From a virus: a stretch of DNA of 52,455 nucleotides. Below, in pieces: positions 17,539 through 25,338 of this stretch (the stretch's first letter is position 1; each line of letters starts with the position of its first letter). The position numbers were made by a program, and so were the translations under genes. The DNA is taken from the IMG/VR virus record IMGVR_UViG_3300001533_001980, positions 1-52,455 of that record. The stretch is one strand, 5' to 3'. A model generated the notes under the pieces. The model saw only the letters and a list, made by a program, of their open reading frames with translations, had not been told where the DNA came from and did not search any database.

Positions 17539-17605
17539 CATGAGGGAAATATGATTTTTGCTTTTTGCCGCCAATCTCGCTTTCGGAATATATCTACGTT
17601 TTATT

Positions 17606-17633
17606 TCAGAATCCTGACGCCGTTGTGCAATGA
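17606..17633 (+). promoter_or_regulatory. 28-bp element TCAGAATC-N11-GTGCAATGA, copy A
   Basis: First of six copies with identical 11-nt spacing. It ends 17 nt before ATG 17651 and is followed by AGGGGCGTGAGGA, which includes the ribosome site. A T-rich tract precedes it. Conservation is in the two outer blocks, not in the spacer. Likely a promoter or regulator site; an alternative is a recombination site. Confidence 0.65.
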
Positions 17634-17650
17634 AGGGGCGTGAGGACGAA

Positions 17651-18784
17651 ATGAGTGAGATGTATCATTGCCCGAATTGCAGAAAAGCAACAGACGCAAG
17701 CCAAATCCTTGTGATGAATGGGATTGACGATGTTTTAACAGTCAAGTGCGCATGTGGCTGGGCGGATACCCCGCTTGGAGTTCCCGCTCCCACTAATTGC
17801 TTTGTTGACTTTTCCATGTCAAATGGAACGTCCATTCGGTGCGTCGCAATTGTCCGTGACGGAATCAGGGTGGGCGTTGGTGCCATTTACGGACTAGAAA
17901 AGAATATACACGAGTGGCGTGCCTTCCAGGTACATGGCTCGTCTGTTACGGCTTTTCGATTCGATACGTCCAAAATATCGGTTATCCAGACGACGAGCAA
18001 GACCGAAACAGATTTTCACGGATGGCTCGTTGGGTTTGGTGGACTGGGTATGTTCAAACTCGGCGCGGATTCGGATACAGTAACCACTGGTAGTACCGAG
18101 TCCCAAGACATATTTTCCGTGTTGACCGTGGAATTAGATGATGGGTCTATTCGCCAATTGAAGTGGGACACTGTCGTATCGTGGTCTGGGCGGCTTATGG
18201 ACGCGGAAAAACAAATCCGTGAATACGTAGACTTAACACCTAAATGGCTATATGTGTGTCCGGCTTGCGGGAATCGGCATTTGAATGCTGATAATTGCAA
18301 CGTAGTCAGACTTGTTTGTGGCGGGTGTTCAGAGACATTTCTGGGAAGTGAGATGTGCCCTGTCTTGGTGGTACAGCCGTTTGTGGACAAAGCGGTACGG
18401 CAATTGATGGGGGCGACGCGGGATAAAAATAAACCACTAGCGGGTTGGGCTACATACGCAGCAGTTAGTTGTTGGATATGTGCATTCCTATGCTTAATTT
18501 GGCTCGCAATGCCGATCATCGCCTTTCTTTTCTTTTGCGCCGGTCTCACAGTCCTTATTATTAAGAAGGAGGTGGGGCTGTTTCCGCAGAATTACATCAA
18601 GAATAATCAGTCATCGATGGATTGTTCTAATTTTCGCAAAGCCCGGTCTGAACTCGAATCAATTCGCGCAAGCAATGCGATACTGAGTAACGATCTAAAA
18701 CCAGTATCTCGACTTGCGCAACGGATACTAAAAGATCAATTTGGAATCAATAAACCGTCGGAAGCTGCTTTTGGTGAAATATGA
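17651..18784 (+). CDS. Zinc-ribbon protein with C-terminal membrane hairpin
   Basis: About 377 residues from ATG 17651 (GTGAGGA site). An in-frame ATG at 17630 falls inside the conserved 28-bp element and would add seven residues. Zinc ribbons: CPNC plus CACG near the N-terminus, and CPACG plus CGGC near 203-225. Two membrane segments span about 265-310 (SCWICAFLCLIWLA and AFLFFCAGLTVLII). The middle is beta-rich. Possibly a membrane-anchored nucleic-acid or protein binder. The next gene has the same plan in smaller form. Confidence 0.6.
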   Translation: MSEMYHCPNCRKATDASQILVMNGIDDVLTVKCACGWADTPLGVPAPTNCFVDFSMSNGTSIRCVAIVRDGIRVGVGAIYGLEKNIHEWRAFQVHGSSVTAFRFDTSKISVIQTTSKTETDFHGWLVGFGGLGMFKLGADSDTVTTGSTESQDIFSVLTVELDDGSIRQLKWDTVVSWSGRLMDAEKQIREYVDLTPKWLYVCPACGNRHLNADNCNVVRLVCGGCSETFLGSEMCPVLVVQPFVDKAVRQLMGATRDKNKPLAGWATYAAVSCWICAFLCLIWLAMPIIAFLFFCAGLTVLIIKKEVGLFPQNYIKNNQSSMDCSNFRKARSELESIRASNAILSNDLKPVSRLAQRILKDQFGINKPSEAAFGEI

Positions 18785-19296
18785 TTTTTAAGTGCAAGCA
18801 TTGCAACCGTGATGTCAAAGTGCCCGTAGAGTGTCTTGGTTTGGATGGGGAATGTCCTTATTGCGGCATGGCGGTCAAATTCGGCCCGCCGGTTCTCCGG
18901 GAGCCACCTTCTTTATTTAAGAAGCAATTATCTTGCCGCTATAGTCCTAAGATTTTTTTAATTGCCCTACTGGTAGTTGCTGCATCGCTTGTGTGCATCT
19001 TTGAGCCCGATAGCAATACTAATTCTTCGCGCGGCGCATCATTGCGGAGATACAGTGATACGCAACGGTGGAATAAAGCCCGAGTATACGTCCAAGCGTA
19101 TCTAAGGGGTGACCCGTGTGTGAGGATACGCCTGCCGACGCATAACGATGCTTATAGTGATGGAAAAGGAGGTAGTCATTACATGGTGTCGGGATATCTG
19201 GAATGTCAAAACGTATATGGAGCGATGATTCGCAAGCGATATGTCGTTCGGATGGATATGAAGGATTTGTCCCTGTTGGAACTGTCTCTCCGGTGA
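18781..19296 (+). CDS. Small zinc-ribbon membrane protein
   Basis: 171 residues, overlapping the preceding stop (ATGA). An N-terminal ribbon with CKHC and CPYCG, one membrane segment (about 59-75, FLIALLVVAASLVCIF), and a C-terminal domain containing Y-V-Q-A-Y-L-R and H-Y-M-V-S-G-Y. The design matches bacterial zinc-ribbon membrane proteins of unknown role, so a host origin is possible. It is co-transcribed with the gene at 17651. Confidence 0.55.
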   Translation: MIFKCKHCNRDVKVPVECLGLDGECPYCGMAVKFGPPVLREPPSLFKKQLSCRYSPKIFLIALLVVAASLVCIFEPDSNTNSSRGASLRRYSDTQRWNKARVYVQAYLRGDPCVRIRLPTHNDAYSDGKGGSHYMVSGYLECQNVYGAMIRKRYVVRMDMKDLSLLELSLR

Positions 19297-19342
19297 TTTC
19301 CTTTGAACCGTAGTGGGTAAACATTTATTTTCAAAAAGGTGG

Positions 19343-19371
19343 TTGACACCAAATCGGTTTCGTGATAGGTT
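19343..19371 (+). promoter_or_regulatory. Promoter TTGACA-17-TAGGTT
   Basis: A perfect TTGACA (19343-19348), a 17-bp spacer, and TAGGTT (19366-19371), 9 nt before the start of the 42-residue gene that precedes TnpB. A similar TTGACA box lies at 44902 before the TnpB relic, so this could be a TnpB-element left-end feature. Confidence 0.5.
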
Positions 19372-19379
19372 CTTGAAAA

Positions 19380-19508
19380 ATGAATAAGCACGCACAAGCA
19401 TTAGGCAGGCTGGCAAAGGGGAAGCCGAAGACTTTGACGAAAGCTGAAATCGACAGGAGAACCAAGCAGCTTGCCGAATCTCGCAAGAAGAGATGGTCCA
19501 AGAAATGA
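19380..19508 (+). CDS. 42-residue basic protein
   Basis: It encodes MNKHAQALGRLAKGKPKTL and ends AESRKKRWSKK. The pattern of Ala-Leu-Gly followed by Thr-x-Ala-Glu and a terminal AxxRxxRW is common in small phage and plasmid proteins of unknown function. Its stop overlaps the likely TnpB start (ATGA at 19505), so the two are coupled. Confidence 0.5.
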   Translation: MNKHAQALGRLAKGKPKTLTKAEIDRRTKQLAESRKKRWSKK

Positions 19509-20560
19509 TTGTCCGAACACTCAAACTCAAGCTGACGAAATCCCAGGAGGTCACTCTTGATGGCTGGCTTTGGAATCTTACTGGCGTATGGAATTTTGCG
19601 ATTCGCAAGATAGAGTTGGATGCTCGTGACAAGGTTTACCATTCACAGAATTACCTTCGGAATCTACTCTCTAATCACTCCAGTCGGTTAGGTATACCCT
19701 CTCACACATTGCAGGGCATGCTTTCACAGGCGTATCTGGCGTGGCAAAGATGTTTCCAAAAGAAAGCCAAGAAGCCAAGGCTCAAGGGAAACCGAAATAA
19801 ACTGAATTCCATTCCCTTCCCTGATCCATTACGACCACCCAAGGACAACAGGATTGCCATTCCCGGACTTGGCAAGGTTAGATGCTACAAGCAAGACTTG
19901 CCGGAAGTCAGAATCAAGTGCGGCAGAATAGTAAAGCGGGCTTCGGGTTGGTATTTCTGTCTCTGGATTGATACGGTGCATTCATTCCTCGTTCAAGATA
20001 CTGATAAAGCCGTTGGGATTGATCCAGGTTTCGATACCCTGCTTACCCTGTCCGACGGAACAAAGATAGAGAATCCCCGTGAGTTACGTAAGGGAGCGGC
20101 AAGGCTTGCTCAAGCCCAACGAGAACATGACAAGAAGTTGACAGCAAGGTTGCTTGATCGGCAAGCAAACAGAAGGCGTGACAGAAATCACAAAATCTCA
20201 AGGAAACTGGTCGAAGAAAACAAGACTATTTACTACAGCGATGACAACTTCAAAGGAATGGCAAGGAGATTCGGAAAGTCGGTTACGGAAGCAGGGTTGA
20301 ACCAACTGATTGCTATGATGAACTACAAGGGCACTGCAAGCGGTAGAGAAGTTATTCCAGTCAATTCATTTAGAACCACCATGACTTGCTCGGCTTGTGG
20401 GGCCTTAAGTGGCCCTACGGGATCGAGCGGGCTTGCGGTAAGGAATTGGGAATGTTCTGCTTGTGGGGCAGTTCACGACAGGGATATCAACTCTGCCGTG
20501 ACAGTTCTTAATACTGGGCTGGGAATCAGCCACGAGAGGAGATTAAGCAATGCAGCCTAA
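19505..20560 (+). CDS. tnpB: TnpB-like RNA-guided nuclease homologue, altered RuvC site
   Basis: 351 residues from ATG 19505 (ATG 19493 adds four). RuvC-I is GIDPGFDTLLTL with Asp at about 173. The RuvC-II segment is IYYSDDNFKGM, where family members have E at the position of Ser 245. The zinc ribbon is CSAC and CSAC, and RuvC-III is HDRDINSA with Asp. The missing Glu suggests a nuclease-weak or dead protein unless a neighbouring Asp substitutes. TnpB cuts DNA with a guide from the element's right end. No tnpA is nearby. The right-end hairpin is at 20571. Confidence 0.85.
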   Translation: MIVRTLKLKLTKSQEVTLDGWLWNLTGVWNFAIRKIELDARDKVYHSQNYLRNLLSNHSSRLGIPSHTLQGMLSQAYLAWQRCFQKKAKKPRLKGNRNKLNSIPFPDPLRPPKDNRIAIPGLGKVRCYKQDLPEVRIKCGRIVKRASGWYFCLWIDTVHSFLVQDTDKAVGIDPGFDTLLTLSDGTKIENPRELRKGAARLAQAQREHDKKLTARLLDRQANRRRDRNHKISRKLVEENKTIYYSDDNFKGMARRFGKSVTEAGLNQLIAMMNYKGTASGREVIPVNSFRTTMTCSACGALSGPTGSSGLAVRNWECSACGAVHDRDINSAVTVLNTGLGISHERRLSNAA

Positions 20561-21533
20561 TCCACATCAGGAATCTGCCGGGACTTGCTCCGGGCGGAGA
20601 TTCAGTTTTGCTTTTTATACAGATACGCACATTACCGGTGTATCCCCGAGGCATCGAGTAGACGATTTCCCGCGTTCTATTCTGGACAAGATTAGAGAGG
20701 TCTATTCCGTAGCGGAAGATCGTGGATGCGAGTTCCTGGCCTTTGGAGGGGATTTTTTCAACACCCACAGGATATTCTCCTACGAGATTCTCGGGAATGT
20801 TATGGATATTGTTGGCGGGTCTCCTTTGCCGACTTATGCCTGTATCGGCGAACATGACCTGTATGGACACAGTCCAAAGACATACGAATCATCGACACTG
20901 GCATTTTTTGCCAAACGGTGTCCCCAATTCACTAATTTATTTAGCCCGGTAGAGGTCGCGACTGGTGTCTGGTTGCACGGCAAGCATGAATGGGAGCCGG
21001 TGGGAGTTATCGATAAGCCAGAACACGCGATTGACCGTGCGGTCTATAATATTCTTGTTTGTCACGAATTGATTACGAATCGGCAGGCTCCTTTTGATGT
21101 AACCCATACGAGTGTCTTTCAGAATTGCCCATACGATCTGGTGGTGTCGGGTGATTTGCATAACGGATATGATCCCCACGAAGTCAATGGGACATGGTTT
21201 TGCAATCCAGGGGCTATTGCACGCCGCTCTATATCTGATATGTGGAGTCCAACCGTGGCAATTATAGAAATTGAAAAGGGCATCCCGCCCATTTTTGACA
21301 TGGTGAGGCTGAAATCCGCTCGCCCTCACGACGAAGTATTCGGAGAGGGCATCGCGGAGGTTGCCTTGACAAAAGAAAACAAGGAGAGGGATGGGCACGA
21401 GTTAGCCGAAGAGTTGATGAAATTTGAAGTAGAATCGGTAGACGTACATGACCTTATCCAGAAAGCCGGGAGGGCAAAAGGAATTAAGGAGCCGGTGTTA
21501 CACTACCTATCTACTAAAAAACCAGAAGAATAA
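20550..21533 (+). CDS. sbcD: SbcD/Mre11-like metallophosphoesterase
   Basis: 327 residues. Motifs: YTDTHITG (about 30), GGDFFNTH (about 67), GEHDLYGH in place of GNHD, CHELIT, and SGDLHNGYDPH. These are the metal ligands of Mre11-type nucleases. Residues 1-18 are encoded by the TnpB gene end and its right-end hairpin, so the native start has been replaced. The annotated ATG overlaps the TnpB stop. The partner ATPase would be the SbcC/Rad50-like protein at 42398, 21 kb away. Confidence 0.85.
   Translation: MQPNPHQESAGTCSGRRFSFAFYTDTHITGVSPRHRVDDFPRSILDKIREVYSVAEDRGCEFLAFGGDFFNTHRIFSYEILGNVMDIVGGSPLPTYACIGEHDLYGHSPKTYESSTLAFFAKRCPQFTNLFSPVEVATGVWLHGKHEWEPVGVIDKPEHAIDRAVYNILVCHELITNRQAPFDVTHTSVFQNCPYDLVVSGDLHNGYDPHEVNGTWFCNPGAIARRSISDMWSPTVAIIEIEKGIPPIFDMVRLKSARPHDEVFGEGIAEVALTKENKERDGHELAEELMKFEVESVDVHDLIQKAGRAKGIKEPVLHYLSTKKPEE
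20571..20603 (+). mobile_element. IS200/IS605-type right-end hairpin
   Basis: GAATCT and AGATTC pair, with inner CCGG/CCGG pairing around GACTTGCT. This is the right-end/omegaRNA hairpin form of IS200/IS605 elements and lies just after the TnpB stop. It is inside the reading frame of the sbcD-like gene, so the element's end now encodes that protein's first residues. Confidence 0.65.
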
Positions 21534-21553
21534 AATAACAGTGGAGGCGAGAG

Positions 21554-22804
21554 ATGAGTGAAGACGATAGAGATGGCATTTTTTCAGGAGAGGATGAGTT
21601 TGGCGGCTTTGAGACCGACTTCGGTGATTTGGATGGAGATAATATGTCCGAACTCGCAGCGGATGAAGAGGATGGCGCGGGCGACGAAGAGGGGAGCAAT
21701 GTAGGTAACTGCGAAGCGGATAAGGTAGCAGAGAACGAATCCGAAGTCGCTAAGCCTGTTCAGGCAAAGAAGACTCGACTCAGGAAGACAGCAATAAAGC
21801 CTACGACAGCAGTCCAGAAGATTGTTAAGGAGATGATGCGAAAGGCGGGAATCGATACGTTGCCGAACCTTTCGCATCTCATGCGAGATAAAGAGGGGAT
21901 GCGGGTATCCGTATCCGATATCGCCCTGTTCACCGAGCCTCCAGCCGACGACGCATTGTCTTCCATTGCCGAGAAGATACCCAATCGCAATATCGTCAAT
22001 TTAAGTGCCGAGCTGGAAAGGAAGCGTATCGTTCTGATCGGCACCGAAATTCTGAAGGCTGGTCGTATGTACCAACCGATTCAGGTTGCGGATATCGTCG
22101 AGAATGGAAAGCCGACTGGAAATCTCCAGTGTACAAGTGGAAGGCACAGGCTGGCGTTCATTGCCTTGGCTTACGGATCGAATGCTAACATTCCGGTGTA
22201 TGTCGAAAATATGACATTAAACGAGGCGAGAGACGCCGTTGTCGTCGCGAATCAGGCAAGACGCACGCAGACACTTGAGAAGGCTGAGCATGCCGTTCTT
22301 GGAGCCGTAGGCGGCAATGCTGATGCGGAACAAAAGGCCATTTACGACGCTACGGCAACAAACAAGACGGGGGCTCGCAAGTATTGTCTATACAGCGTAT
22401 TCGAGAAGGGGTACCCGTCCAAGTTGGAGTTCTCGATATCGACGACTCCATCTCGTAAGGGCGGAGGGCTTACCACGGTGAGTAATATAGAAAGCTTCTG
22501 GAAGTTAGCACTCACCTGGACGAAAGATATGTCGTGGAAGAAGTTTGATAGCGCCCTGAAAGGCTCCATTGTCTTCTTGAATGGCGTGGTCTCGTCCATG
22601 CAGAAAGATGAGGCTTTCGATCCGGCTCAGCATTTGTCAGCGATGACTCTTTCGGCTATTGGCAAATGGTATCGGGCTTATGTGGATATGGTCGGTATCC
22701 CCAATCCCGATGCCGTGGCTAAGGCAGTTGTCGGGATGGGCGATATTGGTCGGCAGAAGTCCGATACTACCTATCAGGCACTAACCGAAATGATGCGGTC
22801 GTAG
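21554..22804 (+). CDS. ParB-like domain protein with acidic N-terminus
   Basis: 416 residues, with GGAGGCGAGAG before ATG 21554. Residues 1-65 are acidic and disordered. Residues 140-240 look like a ParB/Srx nuclease-type domain: a YQPIQVADI strand, TSGRHRLAFIALAYG and NIPVYV. The following NEARDAVVVANQARRT helix is as in ParB. The rest is helical. It could bind DNA in segregation or regulation, or be a ParB-type NTPase. No ParA is visible nearby. Confidence 0.6.
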   Translation: MSEDDRDGIFSGEDEFGGFETDFGDLDGDNMSELAADEEDGAGDEEGSNVGNCEADKVAENESEVAKPVQAKKTRLRKTAIKPTTAVQKIVKEMMRKAGIDTLPNLSHLMRDKEGMRVSVSDIALFTEPPADDALSSIAEKIPNRNIVNLSAELERKRIVLIGTEILKAGRMYQPIQVADIVENGKPTGNLQCTSGRHRLAFIALAYGSNANIPVYVENMTLNEARDAVVVANQARRTQTLEKAEHAVLGAVGGNADAEQKAIYDATATNKTGARKYCLYSVFEKGYPSKLEFSISTTPSRKGGGLTTVSNIESFWKLALTWTKDMSWKKFDSALKGSIVFLNGVVSSMQKDEAFDPAQHLSAMTLSAIGKWYRAYVDMVGIPNPDAVAKAVVGMGDIGRQKSDTTYQALTEMMRS

Positions 22805-22819
22805 CGTCGTGGGTAGCGA

Positions 22820-22849
22820 CGGGGCTGTCCTTGCATAAGGACAGCCCCG
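22820..22849 (+). terminator. Strong hairpin after the ParB-like gene
   Basis: A perfect 13-bp stem, CGGGGCTGTCCTT with AAGGACAGCCCCG, around loop GCAT. It begins 16 nt after the stop codon. No T-run follows, so it may be a Rho-assisted terminator or RNA-stabilising end. Confidence 0.6.
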
Positions 22850-23041
22850 CCGAGATGGGTTGGGAGCGAGGCTACAGAACAGACTTCGGATGTTTTGCTT
22901 GTTTTAACAAAAGGGAAACCCAAAACCTTCAATCCAATTCAAGAAAAATGCTATCGCCTTTAGGTTTGCGCCCATAGGAGTACCGGTATCGGTTGATCGT
23001 GACGCAAAGCGTTGTGTTACTTCCTCCGGTACCATGTTGTG
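22850..23041. other. Non-coding gap of about 190 nt
   Basis: This stretch between a hairpin and the next start has A-rich tracts but no convincing promoter boxes or ORF with a ribosome site. Nothing else was recognised in it. Confidence 0.4.
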
Positions 23042-23701
23042 ATGATTGTCATATGTTCACAGCAAGCGTTAAATCCAGCAGGAGTTGCTCGGGTATGCCG
23101 TGAAAATCCCAGCGAAGAAGTTTATGCGCTACCCTGGGTGACGAATTCGAGTGAGTTAGATGAAAACTTCAAGGCTAACAGGACAAGTCCGAATCGGATG
23201 CTGCCGTGTGTCCCAAACAAGGAACACGCGGAAGGGGAAAGTCTGAATTTCTATGACCGCCTTGAAGACGATGCTTTCGGAACTATGGCGGATGCCTTGG
23301 CCCACGGAGCACTGGTTCTCAATGAGATAATGAAGCCTTCGTGCGAGAGCGCATTCTACGGAAGGGTGTTATCTCCGGGGTGGGTTCCTAACTCTGTCGC
23401 CATTATGAACAGCACGACGGCGGATCGTCTCATCCCATGTGAGCCCTTATCCGCTAGGCTATACGCCATGACGACGGTGCCAGTTATGGTGAAATGTACG
23501 AGTGATTTCAAAGAATCGACGGGATGCTCGGTCGAAGAAATTCCAGTTTTGTTGGCAACAGATTTCATTCCGCGCATCGGGGCTTTTATGCAGTTCTACA
23601 AGTTGTTTTCGGGAAAGGACTGTGTTTTTTCCGCCCCCATCGAGGACTTTTCTGGTCATTTACCCCTCCGGTGGAGGTATAATCGGGCATACAAGGTGTG
23701 A
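23042..23701 (+). CDS. Hypothetical protein upstream of the polymerase
   Basis: 219 residues from ATG 23042 (the frame is open from TTG 23012). The N-terminus, MIVICSQQALNPAGVARV, resembles a Rossmann-type first strand and helix. No catalytic motif is recognised. The stop is 1 nt from the polymerase start, and the promoter-like GGTATAAT (23676) lies in its last codons. Confidence 0.5.
   Translation: MIVICSQQALNPAGVARVCRENPSEEVYALPWVTNSSELDENFKANRTSPNRMLPCVPNKEHAEGESLNFYDRLEDDAFGTMADALAHGALVLNEIMKPSCESAFYGRVLSPGWVPNSVAIMNSTTADRLIPCEPLSARLYAMTTVPVMVKCTSDFKESTGCSVEEIPVLLATDFIPRIGAFMQFYKLFSGKDCVFSAPIEDFSGHLPLRWRYNRAYKV
23676..23684 (+). promoter_or_regulatory. Promoter-like GGTATAAT
   Basis: TATAAT at 23678-23683, 19 nt before the start of the N-terminal polymerase gene, within the upstream coding sequence. 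It is related to the GTGTATAAT sites. Confidence 0.4.
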
Positions 23702-23702
23702 A

Positions 23703-25334
23703 ATGCTAGAAGACTTCTACGATAAGTATGACGTTCCCATTGGGGATAGGATTCCATTGGAGAAAAATATCCTCCTCGTGGTTCCGTCCCCCAAGTACGA
23801 CATATCGGAAGCGGTGAATGGACTGGGAGTATCTCGCTATGAGGTTGCCGTTACGTGGCCCAAAGACTCGATTGACATGCTCGCCGAAATTTGTGCGATG
23901 AAACCCAAGTTCGTTATCCAGTGTGGGCGCGGAATCACTCGCAAATTCCCCGCTGCCGAGACGGATGCGGAATTTAAGTGCTTTCGAGATAGGGCAATAG
24001 CCGCGACCGCTGATTCATTTGTCGGGCTTCACCACCATGACGAATTCAGCATTCGTGATGGGCTGGGGACGGTGAAGAGTCTGGTGGAATTGCTAAAAAA
24101 ACAGCGTCGATCTTTCTGTTGCGTGTCGAATCACGGGACGGTTGGCGGGTGGGTTCGCCAATATAGAGCGTGCAAGAGCGCGGGAGTGAAGCCAATTTTT
24201 GCCATGGAGGCGTATGTCTCCTCGTACCGGGGAGACGATGCCGAGCGTAAGAAAAAACATCGCAAGGCAAACCATCTTCTCTTGATTGCCAGGACGAGAG
24301 AGGGGTTCGACAACATCATTCGCATTCACAATGACGCGCAACTCAATGGGTTCTATTACAGTCCTCGTGTAGACCGAAAAGCAATTCGCAAGTGGGGCAA
24401 GGGCATATGTGCGACTTCGGCGTGTATGAAAGGCGAATTGCCCGAACTTCTCATGGAGAATCAATACCATCGCGCTCGCCGTCTGTATGAATTTTACGCT
24501 AAGTGTTTTGACCAGTTCTACATTGAGGTTCAGATTATCGAATGCGAGATGCAACGGGAGGTCAATCGAAGGCTTGTCAAGTTCGCACAGGACGTAGGGG
24601 CACCTTTGGTGATTGGTTGCGACTCCCATTACCTTGAGCCAGAACACGATTCTACCCACAACATTCTCATGTGTATTCGTCAGGGCAAGACTGTTATGGA
24701 GCAGAAGGAGCGTGACGATATTTGGGAATTCGACGTTGGAAACCTCTACTATCGAAATGCAGAGCAAGTTCGCCGTGGATTCTACAAGCCCTTCAAGGAG
24801 AAGGGGGCGGACTCAGAATCTCCTGCATTTTGCGACGATGTATTCACGGATGAAGTGTTCGAGTCCGCTATGGCGAATACTCGACTTATTGCCGTGGATT
24901 CCGAGATTATTGAGCTGGATTCTACCATTCGGCTACCTTGTCTGTATCCTGACGGGCGCAGTATTTTGCGCAATAAGGTCAACGATGGCTTCAGACGCAG
25001 GGGGCTCGATAATGGGTCGTCATATCTGGCTCAAGATGGTAAAAAAGTGAAGATTCCAGCTCAAGCATATATAGACAGACTGTGTATGGAGTTCGATGTC
25101 ATAACCAAGTTAGGATGGACGGACTATTTCCTGATCGTTGAAAAGATTGTCTCTGACGCCAAGGCAAAATACGGAGAATGGGTTGTTGGGATGGGGAGAG
25201 GAAGTGCAGCCGGTTCGGTGGTGTGTTATTGCCTTGGGATTACAGATGTAGATCCGCTCGTACATGGTCTTCTTTTCGAGCGATTTCTCTCGGCAGACAG
25301 AGTTGGAATTTCCGCTTGCTCTTTTGAGGTGTGA
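23703..25334 (+). CDS. dnaE: DNA polymerase III alpha-like, N-terminal part (PHP + first palm)
   Basis: 543 residues, ATG 23703 after AAGGTGTGA. The PHP domain begins near residue 108 with GLHHHDEFSIRDG, and VSNHGTV and CDSHYL supply further PHP residues. The palm start is present: YIDRLCMEFDVITKLGW, then GMGRGSAAGS (about 496-505), then GITDVDPLVHGLLFERFL. It ends 15 residues later, before the catalytic PDIDxDF motif. It therefore supplies PHP and nucleotide-binding parts but no catalytic Asp. The missing part is encoded 4 nt downstream. Confidence 0.9.
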   Translation: MLEDFYDKYDVPIGDRIPLEKNILLVVPSPKYDISEAVNGLGVSRYEVAVTWPKDSIDMLAEICAMKPKFVIQCGRGITRKFPAAETDAEFKCFRDRAIAATADSFVGLHHHDEFSIRDGLGTVKSLVELLKKQRRSFCCVSNHGTVGGWVRQYRACKSAGVKPIFAMEAYVSSYRGDDAERKKKHRKANHLLLIARTREGFDNIIRIHNDAQLNGFYYSPRVDRKAIRKWGKGICATSACMKGELPELLMENQYHRARRLYEFYAKCFDQFYIEVQIIECEMQREVNRRLVKFAQDVGAPLVIGCDSHYLEPEHDSTHNILMCIRQGKTVMEQKERDDIWEFDVGNLYYRNAEQVRRGFYKPFKEKGADSESPAFCDDVFTDEVFESAMANTRLIAVDSEIIELDSTIRLPCLYPDGRSILRNKVNDGFRRRGLDNGSSYLAQDGKKVKIPAQAYIDRLCMEFDVITKLGWTDYFLIVEKIVSDAKAKYGEWVVGMGRGSAAGSVVCYCLGITDVDPLVHGLLFERFLSADRVGISACSFEV

Positions 25335-25338
25335 ACGC

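Noticed and set aside
24813-24840. TCAGAATC inside the polymerase gene
   Set aside because: The second block is absent at the required spacing, and it lies within a conserved coding region.
25264-25338. Upstream extension of the C-terminal polymerase frame as an intein or linker
   Set aside because: It overlaps the end of the N-terminal gene out of frame, has no splicing motifs, and ATG 25339 has a good ribosome site.
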